From contig WFLY01000218.1 in assembly GCA_009177215.1 (NCBI GenBank), positions 10,452 to 15,700 of the forward strand: 5,249 bases of DNA, given 5' to 3'. The position numbers were made by a program, and so were the translations under genes. Positions 1-5,249 of this stretch are shown here, piece after piece. Source of the stretch: Bacillota bacterium. Lineage in GTDB: Bacteria > Bacillota > Clostridia > Lachnospirales > Lachnospiraceae. Each line of letters starts with the position of its first letter. The first letter of the stretch is position 1. The notes below the pieces were generated by a model, which made no database searches, was not told the DNA's origin, and was given only the letters and a program-made list of their open reading frames with translations.

Positions 1-227
1 TGTTCATAATCGGCACTTTTTCAAATATTACCACACCTCTTTCTGAAAGTCAGTATTTGCTAAAATGATTATTCTTAAGTTTCCATAAACTGTGGGGCGT
101 TCACACCGTATTTTCAAAAAAACGCTTTTTATAGTAAAGATTTAATGCTTATTTTCAGGAAGCCGCCTGAGTCAAATCTATGTGGCTGTACATTTACTGG
201 CTCATGGTTACTAAAAAATTACCGACA
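1..227. other. Non-coding upstream region
   Basis: No frame on either strand gives a believable gene here. All three + frames meet stops within the first 70 bases, and minus-strand frames are short and lack a well-placed ribosome binding site. The stretch is A+T-rich. Two weak stem-loops can be drawn: the GCGTT/AACGC hairpin listed separately, and AGCCGC (161-166) with GTGGCT (182-187, one G-U pair). The second lies upstream of the promoter and may be chance. The region probably separates a gene beyond the left edge from the ACT-domain gene. Confidence 0.6.
94..130 (+). terminator. Possible weak intrinsic terminator of an upstream gene
   Basis: GCGTT at 97-101 can pair with AACGC at 121-125. 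Three more G-U pairs outside the stem are possible (94-96 with 126-128), and a run of five T follows at 126-130. The 19-base loop is long and the stem has only five standard pairs, so this is a weak candidate. Its position left of the promoter fits an end signal for a + strand gene outside the window, but no such gene is visible. Confidence 0.25.
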
Positions 228-256
228 TTGACTTCCTGACACAAAAAGCTTACAAT
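228..256 (+). promoter_or_regulatory. Sigma-A promoter of the ACT/rsmF/pseudouridine synthase cluster
   Basis: TTGACT at 228-233 matches the -35 consensus at five of six positions. TACAAT at 251-256 matches the -10 consensus at five of six. The spacer is exactly 17 bp. Transcription would start near 262-264, giving a leader of about 30 bases before the ATG at 295, with AGGAAAGGA (277-285) as the ribosome binding site. This is the only near-consensus promoter I found in the window and it points at the first gene of the cluster. Confidence 0.75.
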
Positions 257-270
257 GTAAGAGATTTACA
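249..270. promoter_or_regulatory. Operator-like dyads overlapping the -10 box
   Basis: CTTACAATGTAAG at 249-261 is a perfect 13-bp palindrome around one central base, and it contains the -10 hexamer. The arm TGTAA (256-260) is also mirrored by TTACA at 266-270 with a 5-base gap, so three alternating copies of one 5-mer span the -10 box and the start point. ACATTG (225-230) over the -35 box is the reverse complement of CAATGT (253-258) over the -10 box. The placement suits a repressor site, but the arms are short and A+T-rich, so chance is quite possible. Confidence 0.3.
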
Positions 271-294
271 GACAGTAGGAAAGGAAGAAAGGAC

Positions 295-699
295 ATGTTG
301 AAGCAAGTATCCATATATGCAGAAAATAAAAAAGGCACCATGCAGGTGATAACCGGAATCCTTTTGGAGCAGGAAATTAATATTTTAGGCTCCGTTACCA
401 ATGACAGTGCGGAATACGGTATTATCCGAATGGTGGTATCCGACCCGAATAAGGCATGCGAGGCATTAAATCAGGCGGGCTATCTATCCCGTCTCACTGA
501 AGTAATCGGTGTAGAGGTGGAGGATGAGGTAGGTAATCTTCACAAGCTGCTTTTAGACCTTCAGGAAAGCAATATAAATGTAGACTATATTTATTTGTCC
601 TTTAACAGAGATTCCGGCAAGCCCATTATGGTATTTCATTGTGAAGATACCGGAGAGGTAAGGGCATGCCTGATAGGAAAGGGTTATTCCGTCCTGTAA
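295..699 (+). CDS. Tandem ACT-domain protein (stand-alone regulatory protein)
   Basis: A 134-residue soluble protein that appears to consist of two ACT folds and nothing else. The first spans about residues 3-66 and shows the classic opening strand, a turn with Gly14 (NKKGT), a helix, then the EINI strand start at 27-30. The second spans about 70-134, with Gly80 in the matching turn and NINV at 93-96. ACT domains usually bind amino acids or similar small ligands at a domain interface and control an attached or partner enzyme. With no catalytic domain here, the protein would act in trans. Its ligand cannot be read from the sequence. The ATG is preceded by AGGAAAGGA about nine bases away and by a strong promoter. 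The next gene begins 20 bases after the stop, so co-transcription with the rRNA methyltransferase is likely. In other genomes small tandem-ACT proteins are often found beside phenylacetate-CoA ligase genes, but none is visible here. The family call is firm; the role is not. Confidence 0.9.
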   Translation: MLKQVSIYAENKKGTMQVITGILLEQEINILGSVTNDSAEYGIIRMVVSDPNKACEALNQAGYLSRLTEVIGVEVEDEVGNLHKLLLDLQESNINVDYIYLSFNRDSGKPIMVFHCEDTGEVRACLIGKGYSVL

Positions 700-719
700 T
701 ATAATATGAGGAGGGCTGT

Positions 720-2246
720 ATGCTGCCGGAGTTGTTTTTAAAGAGAATGCAGGGAATGTTGGGAGATGAATACGAGGCTTTTTTGCAAAGCTATGGACAG
801 GAAAAGTATCAGGCGCTGCGCCTAAACAGTTTAAAGAAAACTAAGGATGGGGAGAGCGCGGCAACAGTGCTTGCGTTTCAAGGGGAGGCTTGTAAAGAGC
901 CTCTTTTTTGGCATGGTAGGAAGCCGGTGTTTCATTTGAGAAGGGTGACTTGGGCAAAGGATGCCTATTATTACGAAAAGGAAGACCAGCCGGGCAGACA
1001 TCCCTTTCATGAGGCAGGGCTTTACTATATTCAGGAACCCAGCGCCATGGCGCCGGTTACGCTTCTTGAGGTACAGCCCGGGGAAAGGGTGCTTGATTTG
1101 TGCGCGGCGCCGGGGGGTAAGAGTACTCAGATTGCCGCCGCATTGCAGGGCAGGGGCTTGCTCGTGAGCAATGAAATCCACCCTGCAAGGGCAAGGATTC
1201 TTTCGGAAAATATAGAGCGTATGGGTATTCGCAATGCTTGTGTGACAAATGAGACTCCGCAGCGCTTAACACAGATTTTTTCCGGATATTTTAACCGTAT
1301 TCTGGTGGATGCGCCCTGTTCCGGTGAGGGGATGTTCCGTAAGAATGAGGATGCGTGTGAGGAATGGAATCCTGAAAATGTGGAGCTGTGCGCGGACAGG
1401 CAGGATGAAATATTGAATTGTGCCGCACAGATGCTGCTTCCCGGTGGCAGGCTGGTTTATTCCACTTGTACCTTTGCCCCACAGGAAAATGAGGGAAGCA
1501 TCAGTCGGTTTCTTGAGAGGCATCCTGAGTTTTCCGTGGTGGCTGTGGACAAGGACAAGCTGTTTGAAACGAAAGGGAAATCCCATATGGATGGGAATCC
1601 GGAATATCTTGAAATCTGTGTAGAACCAAAGATAAGTGATGGACAGGAACAGTCAAATGCTGATTTGTGTGGGGAATCTTGGCAGGGAAGAGCTACGCTC
1701 TCGGGAACCTTGCGCCTGTGGCCCCATCACATTCAGGGTGAAGGTCATTACGCGGCTGTTTTGGAAAAGGAAGGCTCCGTTCCGGCGGATTATTCGGCAA
1801 TATCATCGGGTGGTATTATAAAAGAAGCCGGTAAGAAGGACTTGGAAGAATGTATGGCGTTTTGCAGGGAATTTTTGAATGTGGAATTATCGGGCAAATA
1901 CATAAAATTCGGAGAACATATTTATCTGACGCCGGAGGATATGCCTGATTTACAAGGGCTTAAGGTACTGCGCCCCTGCCTGCACATGGGTACGATGAAA
2001 AAAAATCGTTTTGAACCCTCCCATGCGCTTGCGCTGACATTGTCTCCTGATGAGGCGGTGAATGTGTGGGATTTGTCCTTGGAGGACGATACGGTGAAGG
2101 CTTATCTGAACGGACAGACATTTGCGGCTTCCGGTGAGAAGGGCTGGTATTTAATCTGTGTGGAGGGTTTTAGTATCGGCTGGGGTAAGCTGGCGGGAGG
2201 CATTATGAAAAATCATTATCCGAAAGGCTTGCGGAAGAACTGTTGA
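720..2246 (+). CDS. rsmF: RsmF-like 16S rRNA (cytosine-C5) methyltransferase, NOL1/NOP2/sun family
   Basis: A 508-residue cytoplasmic enzyme that should transfer a methyl group from S-adenosylmethionine to C5 of cytosine in RNA. RsmF (YebU) modifies C1407 of 16S rRNA in E. coli, and homologues elsewhere can modify nearby cytosines too. The N-terminal RNA-binding part (about 1-110) opens with LPELFLKRM. The SAM-binding motif DLCAAPGGKS lies at 126-135. The DAPCSGEGMFRK motif follows at 197-208 with Cys200, then STC at 248-250 with Cys250. These are the two cysteines of the family mechanism. RLWPHHIQGEGH at 332-343 and a C-terminal PUA-like domain (about 380-505, with GWGK and NHYPKGLR near the end) mark the RsmF branch rather than RsmB. 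All expected catalytic residues are present. Length is slightly above that of E. coli RsmF (479). The start is fixed by AGGAGG at 709-714, five bases before the ATG. The gene sits between the ACT-domain gene and a pseudouridine synthase. The exact target base is inferred from the family. Confidence 0.93.
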   Translation: MLPELFLKRMQGMLGDEYEAFLQSYGQEKYQALRLNSLKKTKDGESAATVLAFQGEACKEPLFWHGRKPVFHLRRVTWAKDAYYYEKEDQPGRHPFHEAGLYYIQEPSAMAPVTLLEVQPGERVLDLCAAPGGKSTQIAAALQGRGLLVSNEIHPARARILSENIERMGIRNACVTNETPQRLTQIFSGYFNRILVDAPCSGEGMFRKNEDACEEWNPENVELCADRQDEILNCAAQMLLPGGRLVYSTCTFAPQENEGSISRFLERHPEFSVVAVDKDKLFETKGKSHMDGNPEYLEICVEPKISDGQEQSNADLCGESWQGRATLSGTLRLWPHHIQGEGHYAAVLEKEGSVPADYSAISSGGIIKEAGKKDLEECMAFCREFLNVELSGKYIKFGEHIYLTPEDMPDLQGLKVLRPCLHMGTMKKNRFEPSHALALTLSPDEAVNVWDLSLEDDTVKAYLNGQTFAASGEKGWYLICVEGFSIGWGKLAGGIMKNHYPKGLRKNC

Positions 2247-2334
2247 AGCTTGTGGGAAGTGTGACAGAGCGTAAGAATCGGGTAATGCGCCAGTGCCGGA
2301 GCCGGCAGGCTGTGAGAAAGGTATGGTTATTGGT

Positions 2335-3048
2335 ATGCAAACGGAAATTCTTTATGAGGATAAACACATTATCGTTGTATGGAAGCCCGCAGGGCTAGCC
2401 ACTCAGAGCGCCAAAGTGGGGGAGCAGGATGTGGTAAGTGAGTTAAAAAGGTATTTAGCCCCTGAGCCTAAAGCGGGCCAGACGCCATACTTGGGTATTG
2501 TACATCGTCTTGACCAGCCGGTGGAAGGAGTATTGGTATTTGCCAAAAGCAAACAGGCGGCAGCGAATCTTACGTCACAGCTGCAGAGGGGAATGTTTGG
2601 AAAGCGATATTATGCAGTACTCTGTGGAAAACCTCCTCATAAAGAGGCGGAGCTTGTGGATTATTTATATAAGGATAGAAATAATATTGCCAATGTAGTC
2701 ACAGAGAACCGGGAGCAATATCCTCAGGCAAAGAAAGCCGTTTTGCATTATAAGATATTAGGGGAACTATCCACACTTTCTGAGCTTTCTTTGGCAGATA
2801 TCCACATTGAAACAGGGCGATTCCATCAGATAAGGGCACAGATGGCTCATGCCGGACTGCCGCTTTTGGGAGATACTAAGTACGGAGGACAGAAAACGGC
2901 GCAGTTAAGCCGTAGTTTGGATATTTCCCAGACTGCACTTTGTGCCTATAAGCTGGAATTTTTGCATCCCGTGAGCAAAAAAAGGCTTGTCTACGAAATC
3001 AAGCCGCGGGGAAGTGCCTTTTCTTTTTTTAATCTGAATGAGTGTTAA
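2335..3048 (+). CDS. RluA-family RNA pseudouridine synthase, short form without S4 domain
   Basis: A 237-residue enzyme expected to convert specific uridines in rRNA or tRNA to pseudouridine. The opening ILYEDKHIIVVWKPAG is typical of the RluA catalytic domain. HRLD at residues 57-60 holds the catalytic aspartate (Asp60), followed by QPVEGVLVFAK, a variant of the usual HRLDRxTSG motif. ETGRFHQIRAQM (159-170) and LGDTKYGG (178-185) are the other conserved blocks. There is no N-terminal S4 RNA-binding domain. The start is uncertain. The frame is open back to a GTG at 2293 and also has an ATG at 2323. I prefer the ATG at 2335 because homologues begin shortly before ILYED and because GAGAAAGG at 2314-2321 is too close to 2323; its 13-base distance to 2335 is somewhat long. 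The 88 bases after rsmF hold no T-tract terminator, so co-transcription is likely. The family is certain; which uridine is modified cannot be told. Confidence 0.9.
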   Translation: MQTEILYEDKHIIVVWKPAGLATQSAKVGEQDVVSELKRYLAPEPKAGQTPYLGIVHRLDQPVEGVLVFAKSKQAAANLTSQLQRGMFGKRYYAVLCGKPPHKEAELVDYLYKDRNNIANVVTENREQYPQAKKAVLHYKILGELSTLSELSLADIHIETGRFHQIRAQMAHAGLPLLGDTKYGGQKTAQLSRSLDISQTALCAYKLEFLHPVSKKRLVYEIKPRGSAFSFFNLNEC

Positions 3049-3091
3049 TTATCTTGTTCCGTAAGACGATATATTCTTATATCTGTATAGG

Positions 3092-3120
3092 TTGTAAAAA
3101 TAAGCTGAAGAGATTATTTT
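3092..3120 (+). promoter_or_regulatory. Weak candidate promoter for the coiled-coil gene
   Basis: TTGTAA at 3092-3097 and TATTTT at 3115-3120 are separated by 17 bp, each matching the consensus at four of six positions. A transcript from here would have a leader of roughly 95 bases before the ATG at 3222. It is the best pair I could find in the 3049-3221 gap, which is A+T-rich and otherwise holds only short inverted repeats. Read-through from the upstream cluster is an alternative source of transcription. Confidence 0.25.
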
Positions 3121-3221
3121 GCAATGACATTTATTGTCGGAGCGCTAAAATCCTGAATGATAGAGCTGAATGAGAAATTGGGTTAGCATGAAATATCAGG
3201 ATAACGGAAGGAGAATTTGCT

Positions 3222-4184
3222 ATGAGGATAGATAAGAACGTTACTATTTTTGCCGGAGACGTACAGAGTGGAAGCAACGCTGACAAAGCACAAAAGGACG
3301 GATCGACTCCGGAGAAAAATAAAAAGACAATCTTTGCGGGAGACCTTAATGGTGATTTCAATCTTCGTGACAGGATTCAGCAGAAGAAGGAAGAGGCAAG
3401 AAAGCAAGCAATGAAACTAGTCGGTGATGCATGGGACAATGAACGTGCGATCGATGATGATTTAAACTCCAGACGTGAACATATTAAAGAGCTTGAGCAG
3501 CAAAATGAAGGTATTCAGGCTGAGCTTAAGGATATTGAAAAGCAGCAGGAGGATTTGAAGGAAATCTATGGTGTTGCAGATGACAGTCAGGAACAGAAAG
3601 ATTTGGAAATTCTAAGAAAAAAGAAAAATGGTGAGGCTCTCACTCAGGAGGAAACCGGACGGTACGGTGAGATTGCTTCCTCGGAGCCTACGGAATATCA
3701 GAAAAGGCAGTTGGATCTAGATGACCTTACCCGGAATAAGCAGACTCAGCTTCAGAAAAACCAGCAGGATATTATAGTGGAGAATGCCATAATACGAGGC
3801 ACGAAGCAGGAGCTTCGCGGCATGAAGAGAAGTCCAATGCAGGAGGCGGCTGCGCAGGCAGAACAGATTATGGACGCGGCAAGCGATGAGATTGTCAGTA
3901 TGGTAATGCAGGATGCAAAGGAGCATTTGGACGAGGAGCAGGCAGAGCGGGAAGAGCAGGCAGAGGCTATCAAGGAGAAGAGAGAAGAGCAGGAAGAGAT
4001 TTTAGAGAAGCGTCGGGAGAAGAAGGAAGAATTGGAAGAACTGACGGAATCTCTGCCTATGGATGAGATGTTAAAGCTGGAAAATGCAAAGACAGATATA
4101 CAGCAGGAGGTTCAGAATATTGTGGACAAAATGAAGCTGGTAGCCGAGGACATCAAGGGCAGCATGGTGGATACCAGCATATAG
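3222..4184 (+). CDS. Unrecognised coiled-coil protein with duplicated N-terminal TIFAGD motif
   Basis: I do not recognise a named family for this 320-residue protein. It has no signal peptide and no membrane segment, contains no cysteine and only one tryptophan (Trp71), and is very rich in Glu, Lys, Gln and Arg, so it is probably cytoplasmic. Residues 1-45 look flexible and carry TIFAGD twice, at 8-13 and 36-41. Long helical coiled-coil segments follow at about 48-115, 155-200 and 207-275; the stretch 233-275 is almost wholly charged. A less charged gap at 116-155 and a short break near 277-281 (SLPMD) suggest hinges, and a last helix covers about 283-312. The start is well supported by AAGGAG at 3208-3213, eight bases before the ATG. 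A hairpin follows the stop. The neighbours (pseudouridine synthase upstream, membrane permease downstream) do not reveal a function. The layout suggests a scaffold or filament-forming protein with a short docking peptide, but that is only inference. Confidence 0.88.
   Translation: MRIDKNVTIFAGDVQSGSNADKAQKDGSTPEKNKKTIFAGDLNGDFNLRDRIQQKKEEARKQAMKLVGDAWDNERAIDDDLNSRREHIKELEQQNEGIQAELKDIEKQQEDLKEIYGVADDSQEQKDLEILRKKKNGEALTQEETGRYGEIASSEPTEYQKRQLDLDDLTRNKQTQLQKNQQDIIVENAIIRGTKQELRGMKRSPMQEAAAQAEQIMDAASDEIVSMVMQDAKEHLDEEQAEREEQAEAIKEKREEQEEILEKRREKKEELEELTESLPMDEMLKLENAKTDIQQEVQNIVDKMKLVAEDIKGSMVDTSI
3243..3344 (+). repeat. Two coding copies of the TIFAGD motif
   Basis: Bases 3243-3260 and 3327-3344 both encode Thr-Ile-Phe-Ala-Gly-Asp. 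They agree at 15 of 18 bases, and all three differences are at third codon positions and silent. The copies lie 84 bases (28 codons) apart, and the linker between them, lysine- and serine-rich, shows no similarity outside the motif. Silent divergence with identical peptide is what selection on the peptide would leave. Confidence 0.8.
3933..3965 (+). repeat. Short tandem repeat within the charged helix
   Basis: Bases 3933-3947 and 3951-3965 are 14/15 identical, with an 18-base (six-codon) period, and encode two copies of EEQAE (residues 238-242 and 244-248). It lies in a strongly purine-rich stretch of the coding strand (about 3915-4050) that encodes the Glu/Lys/Arg-rich helix. It probably arose by slippage or local duplication within helix-coding DNA and has no clear role of its own. 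Confidence 0.6.
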
Positions 4185-4188
4185 ATTC

Positions 4189-4219
4189 AAAAATAAAATC
4201 GCTCCGGTATGGAGGAGCG
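4189..4219. terminator. GC-rich hairpin behind the coiled-coil gene, T-tract on the minus side
   Basis: CGCTCC at 4200-4205 pairs perfectly with GGAGCG at 4214-4219 around an 8-base loop, starting 16 bases after the stop codon. That is the usual place for a terminator of the + strand gene. The bases after it on the + strand (GCATGTATATTATTG) are not a proper T-tract. Read on the minus strand, the stem is followed directly by ATTTTATTTTTG (complement of 4199-4188), which does fit an intrinsic terminator. It may therefore block antisense transcription, or end + strand transcription only poorly. Confidence 0.4.
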
Positions 4220-4244
4220 GCATGTATATTATTGATTAAAAAAT

Positions 4245-4296
4245 CTATACTAATTTTAACAAAAGCCGAGACGAAGGAAGGTTAGGATTAGTATGG
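4245..4296 (+). promoter_or_regulatory. Long leader hairpin enclosing the start codon of the permease gene
   Basis: CTATACTAATTTTAAC (4245-4260) can pair along its whole length with GTTAGGATTAGTATGG (4281-4296). Thirteen pairs are standard, three are G-U, and there is no mismatch or bulge; the core 4247-4254/4287-4294 is eight perfect pairs. The 20-base loop (4261-4280) contains most of the Shine-Dalgarno sequence AAGGAAGG (4274-4281). The 3' arm contains the ATG (4293-4295) and the secondary AGGA (4284-4287). The structure would hamper initiation, and its A-U-rich stem could melt with heat, ribosome or factor binding. It forms only if transcription starts left of 4245. TATACT at 4246-4251 resembles a -10 box but has no good -35 partner; if it were real, the stem would be lost from the RNA. 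Confidence 0.45.
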
Positions 4297-5249
4297 TTGA
4301 ACAAATTAAAAAAAGTAAAATTATGATACTGCTTCTTCTAATAGGAGCAGTATATTTTTTCCTTCAATACATTTCTCCACTGTTAGCACCGGTGCTGGCA
4401 GCAATGCTTTTTGTGACCATTTTCGGGCCAGTTCTGAAAAAAATACAAAAAAGGCTCCATATACACAGGCAGATTGGGGCTATCTGTATGCTTCTTTCTG
4501 CCGGAATTATTCTGGTTGTACTTGTCTGGATTCTGTTTTCATGGATTATGAGCGGTCTTCCGCAATGGATTGAAAATCTGGATGTGTGGGAACAGGAAAT
4601 TACGGTAATTGTGAGAGATATCTGTGGGGGTATCGGGCAGGCAATAGGAATTGACAGTGTCTATTTGGAGAACACTCTTTTGCGTAATATACAGGAGGGA
4701 ATTGATTATATACAGCTTCATGCCGTGCCGGAGGTGATTTCCTATTCATGGGAATATGCTAAGCTATTGGCTGGGCTGGGTGGATTCATGGTTACGTTTA
4801 TTATTGCCTCTGTACTTTTGGCTAAGGATTATGACGAAATCATGAATCGTATGCTGGACAGAGAAGAGTGCCATATGGCGTTAGAGGTTATCTGTGGAAT
4901 TATTCGTTATATTGCTACCTTTGTGAAAGCGCAGACAATTATTTTGATTGTGATTGCAAGTACCTGTGCCGTAACGCTGGGCATCAGTCGTTTGCAGCAC
5001 GGAGTACTGTGGGGGATTTTAGCGGGAATATTGGACGTGTTTCCTTTTATCGGAACAGGGGTTGTGTTGCTTCCCATGGCAGCCATACAGTTGTTTTATG
5101 GCTATTATGGAAAGGCTGTTACCTGCATCTTACTGTATGTTGTTTGTATCTTTTTACGTGAAATATTGGAGCCGAAGCTGATTGGACGGAAAATAGGAGT
5201 ATCTCCTATTGCTGTGCTTGTGTCTCTCTATGCAGGAATTCGGCTTTTT
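4293..5249 (+). CDS. AI-2E/PerM/YtvI-family membrane transporter (3' end cut by window)
   Basis: 319 codons are visible and the frame is open at the right edge, so the C-terminus is missing, perhaps 40-80 residues judging from family lengths. A short basic N-terminus (KKSK, residues 6-9) leads into two closely spaced membrane segments (about 10-45), a third at 61-86, a mostly soluble loop at about 87-153, then membrane segments near 155-177, 205-230, 237-268, 275-290 and 303 onward. The signature DVFPFIGTG is at 248-256 and EPKLIGRKIGVSPI at 293-306, both diagnostic of the family. Members are polytopic inner-membrane proteins. Some have been linked to export of autoinducer-2 or to ion antiport, and YtvI is named for sporulation, but most have no known substrate, so 'AI-2 exporter' should not be assumed. 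The ATG has AAGGAAGG 11 bases upstream and a closer AGGA five bases upstream. The leader hairpin covering the ATG is described separately. The gap to the upstream gene (108 bases) and the hairpin there suggest a separate unit. Confidence 0.92.
   Translation, partial: MVEQIKKSKIMILLLLIGAVYFFLQYISPLLAPVLAAMLFVTIFGPVLKKIQKRLHIHRQIGAICMLLSAGIILVVLVWILFSWIMSGLPQWIENLDVWEQEITVIVRDICGGIGQAIGIDSVYLENTLLRNIQEGIDYIQLHAVPEVISYSWEYAKLLAGLGGFMVTFIIASVLLAKDYDEIMNRMLDREECHMALEVICGIIRYIATFVKAQTIILIVIASTCAVTLGISRLQHGVLWGILAGILDVFPFIGTGVVLLPMAAIQLFYGYYGKAVTCILLYVVCIFLREILEPKLIGRKIGVSPIAVLVSLYAGIRLF

Noticed and set aside
1..34. Possible minus-strand gene start reading off the left edge (GTG at 34-32 or ATG at 7-5, AAGAGG upstream)
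   Set aside because: The purine-rich stretch is one base from the GTG and about 25 bases from the ATG, neither workable, and only about 11 codons would be visible.
2247..2334. Continuation of an open frame after the rsmF stop in another phase, suggesting a frameshifted longer methyltransferase
   Set aside because: The C-terminus NHYPKGLR just before the stop is the normal end of RsmF proteins, and the shifted frame shows no homology I can recognise.
2977..3030. Possible intrinsic terminator: GGCTTG/CAAGCC stem (2984-2989/3000-3005) followed by a T-rich run at 3019-3030
   Set aside because: The stem is 13 bases away from the T run, and the run lies inside the pseudouridine synthase frame. 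Termination there would remove the stop codon (3046-3048) from the mRNA, so it is more likely plain Phe/Ser codons.
3068..3083. Perfect hairpin GATATA-TTCT-TATATC after the pseudouridine synthase gene
   Set aside because: The stem is nearly all A-T and is not followed by a T-tract, so it is too weak for a terminator; such stems are common in A+T-rich DNA.
3150..3202. Inverted repeat ATCCTGA/TCAGGAT in the leader of the coiled-coil gene, with a crossing GCTAA/TTAGC pair (3144-3148/3183-3187) like a pseudoknot
   Set aside because: A 7-bp inverted match is expected about once by chance in a gap of this size. The loop is 39 bases and the stem does not extend on either side.
3131..3407. Open frames on the minus strand opposite the start of the coiled-coil gene
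   Set aside because: They lie antisense to a well-supported gene, lack ribosome binding sites, and their translations look like the usual Leu/Ser/Cys-rich antisense shadow.
4868..5161. A 97-codon + strand frame inside the permease gene
   Set aside because: It overlaps the AI-2E-family frame, which carries the family signatures. The alternative translation has no recognisable features or ribosome binding site.

Overview
The window looks like chromosomal DNA of a low-to-moderate GC Gram-positive anaerobe of the Clostridia, most likely a Lachnospiraceae-type organism. The grounds are strong AGGAGG-type ribosome binding sites, A+T-rich intergenic DNA, a consensus sigma-A promoter, and the particular protein versions seen (a tandem-ACT protein, a long RsmF-type methyltransferase, a short RluA-type synthase with an HRLDQPVEG active site, and an AI-2E/YtvI-like permease). 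This is an inference from protein flavour, with no database search behind it. All five genes are on the + strand. I see no mobile element, CRISPR array, tRNA or rRNA.

Layout: positions 1-294 carry no gene but hold a good promoter (TTGACT, 17 bp, TACAAT) overlapped by small dyads. This promoter drives a stand-alone tandem ACT-domain protein (295-699). Nineteen bases later comes a full-length RsmF-like 16S rRNA m5C methyltransferase (720-2246), followed after 88 bases by a short RluA-family pseudouridine synthase (start taken as 2335, end 3048). No convincing terminator separates these three, so they plausibly form one transcription unit that joins a small-molecule-sensing fold to two RNA-modification enzymes.

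After a 173-base gap comes a 320-residue, cysteine-free, highly charged coiled-coil protein (3222-4184) that I do not recognise. Its N-terminus holds two copies of the hexapeptide TIFAGD, 28 residues apart. A GC-rich hairpin lies just behind its stop codon; oddly, its T-tract is on the minus-strand side.

The last gene (4293 to the window edge) encodes 319 residues of an AI-2E/PerM/YtvI-family membrane protein and is cut by the end of the window. Its leader can fold into a 16-bp hairpin, with no mismatches if G-U pairs are allowed, that buries the start codon and leaves the main Shine-Dalgarno sequence in the loop. This is the most striking non-coding structure here.

The most likely undescribed biology is the TIFAGD coiled-coil protein and the start-codon hairpin next to it. 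The rest is conserved housekeeping machinery.
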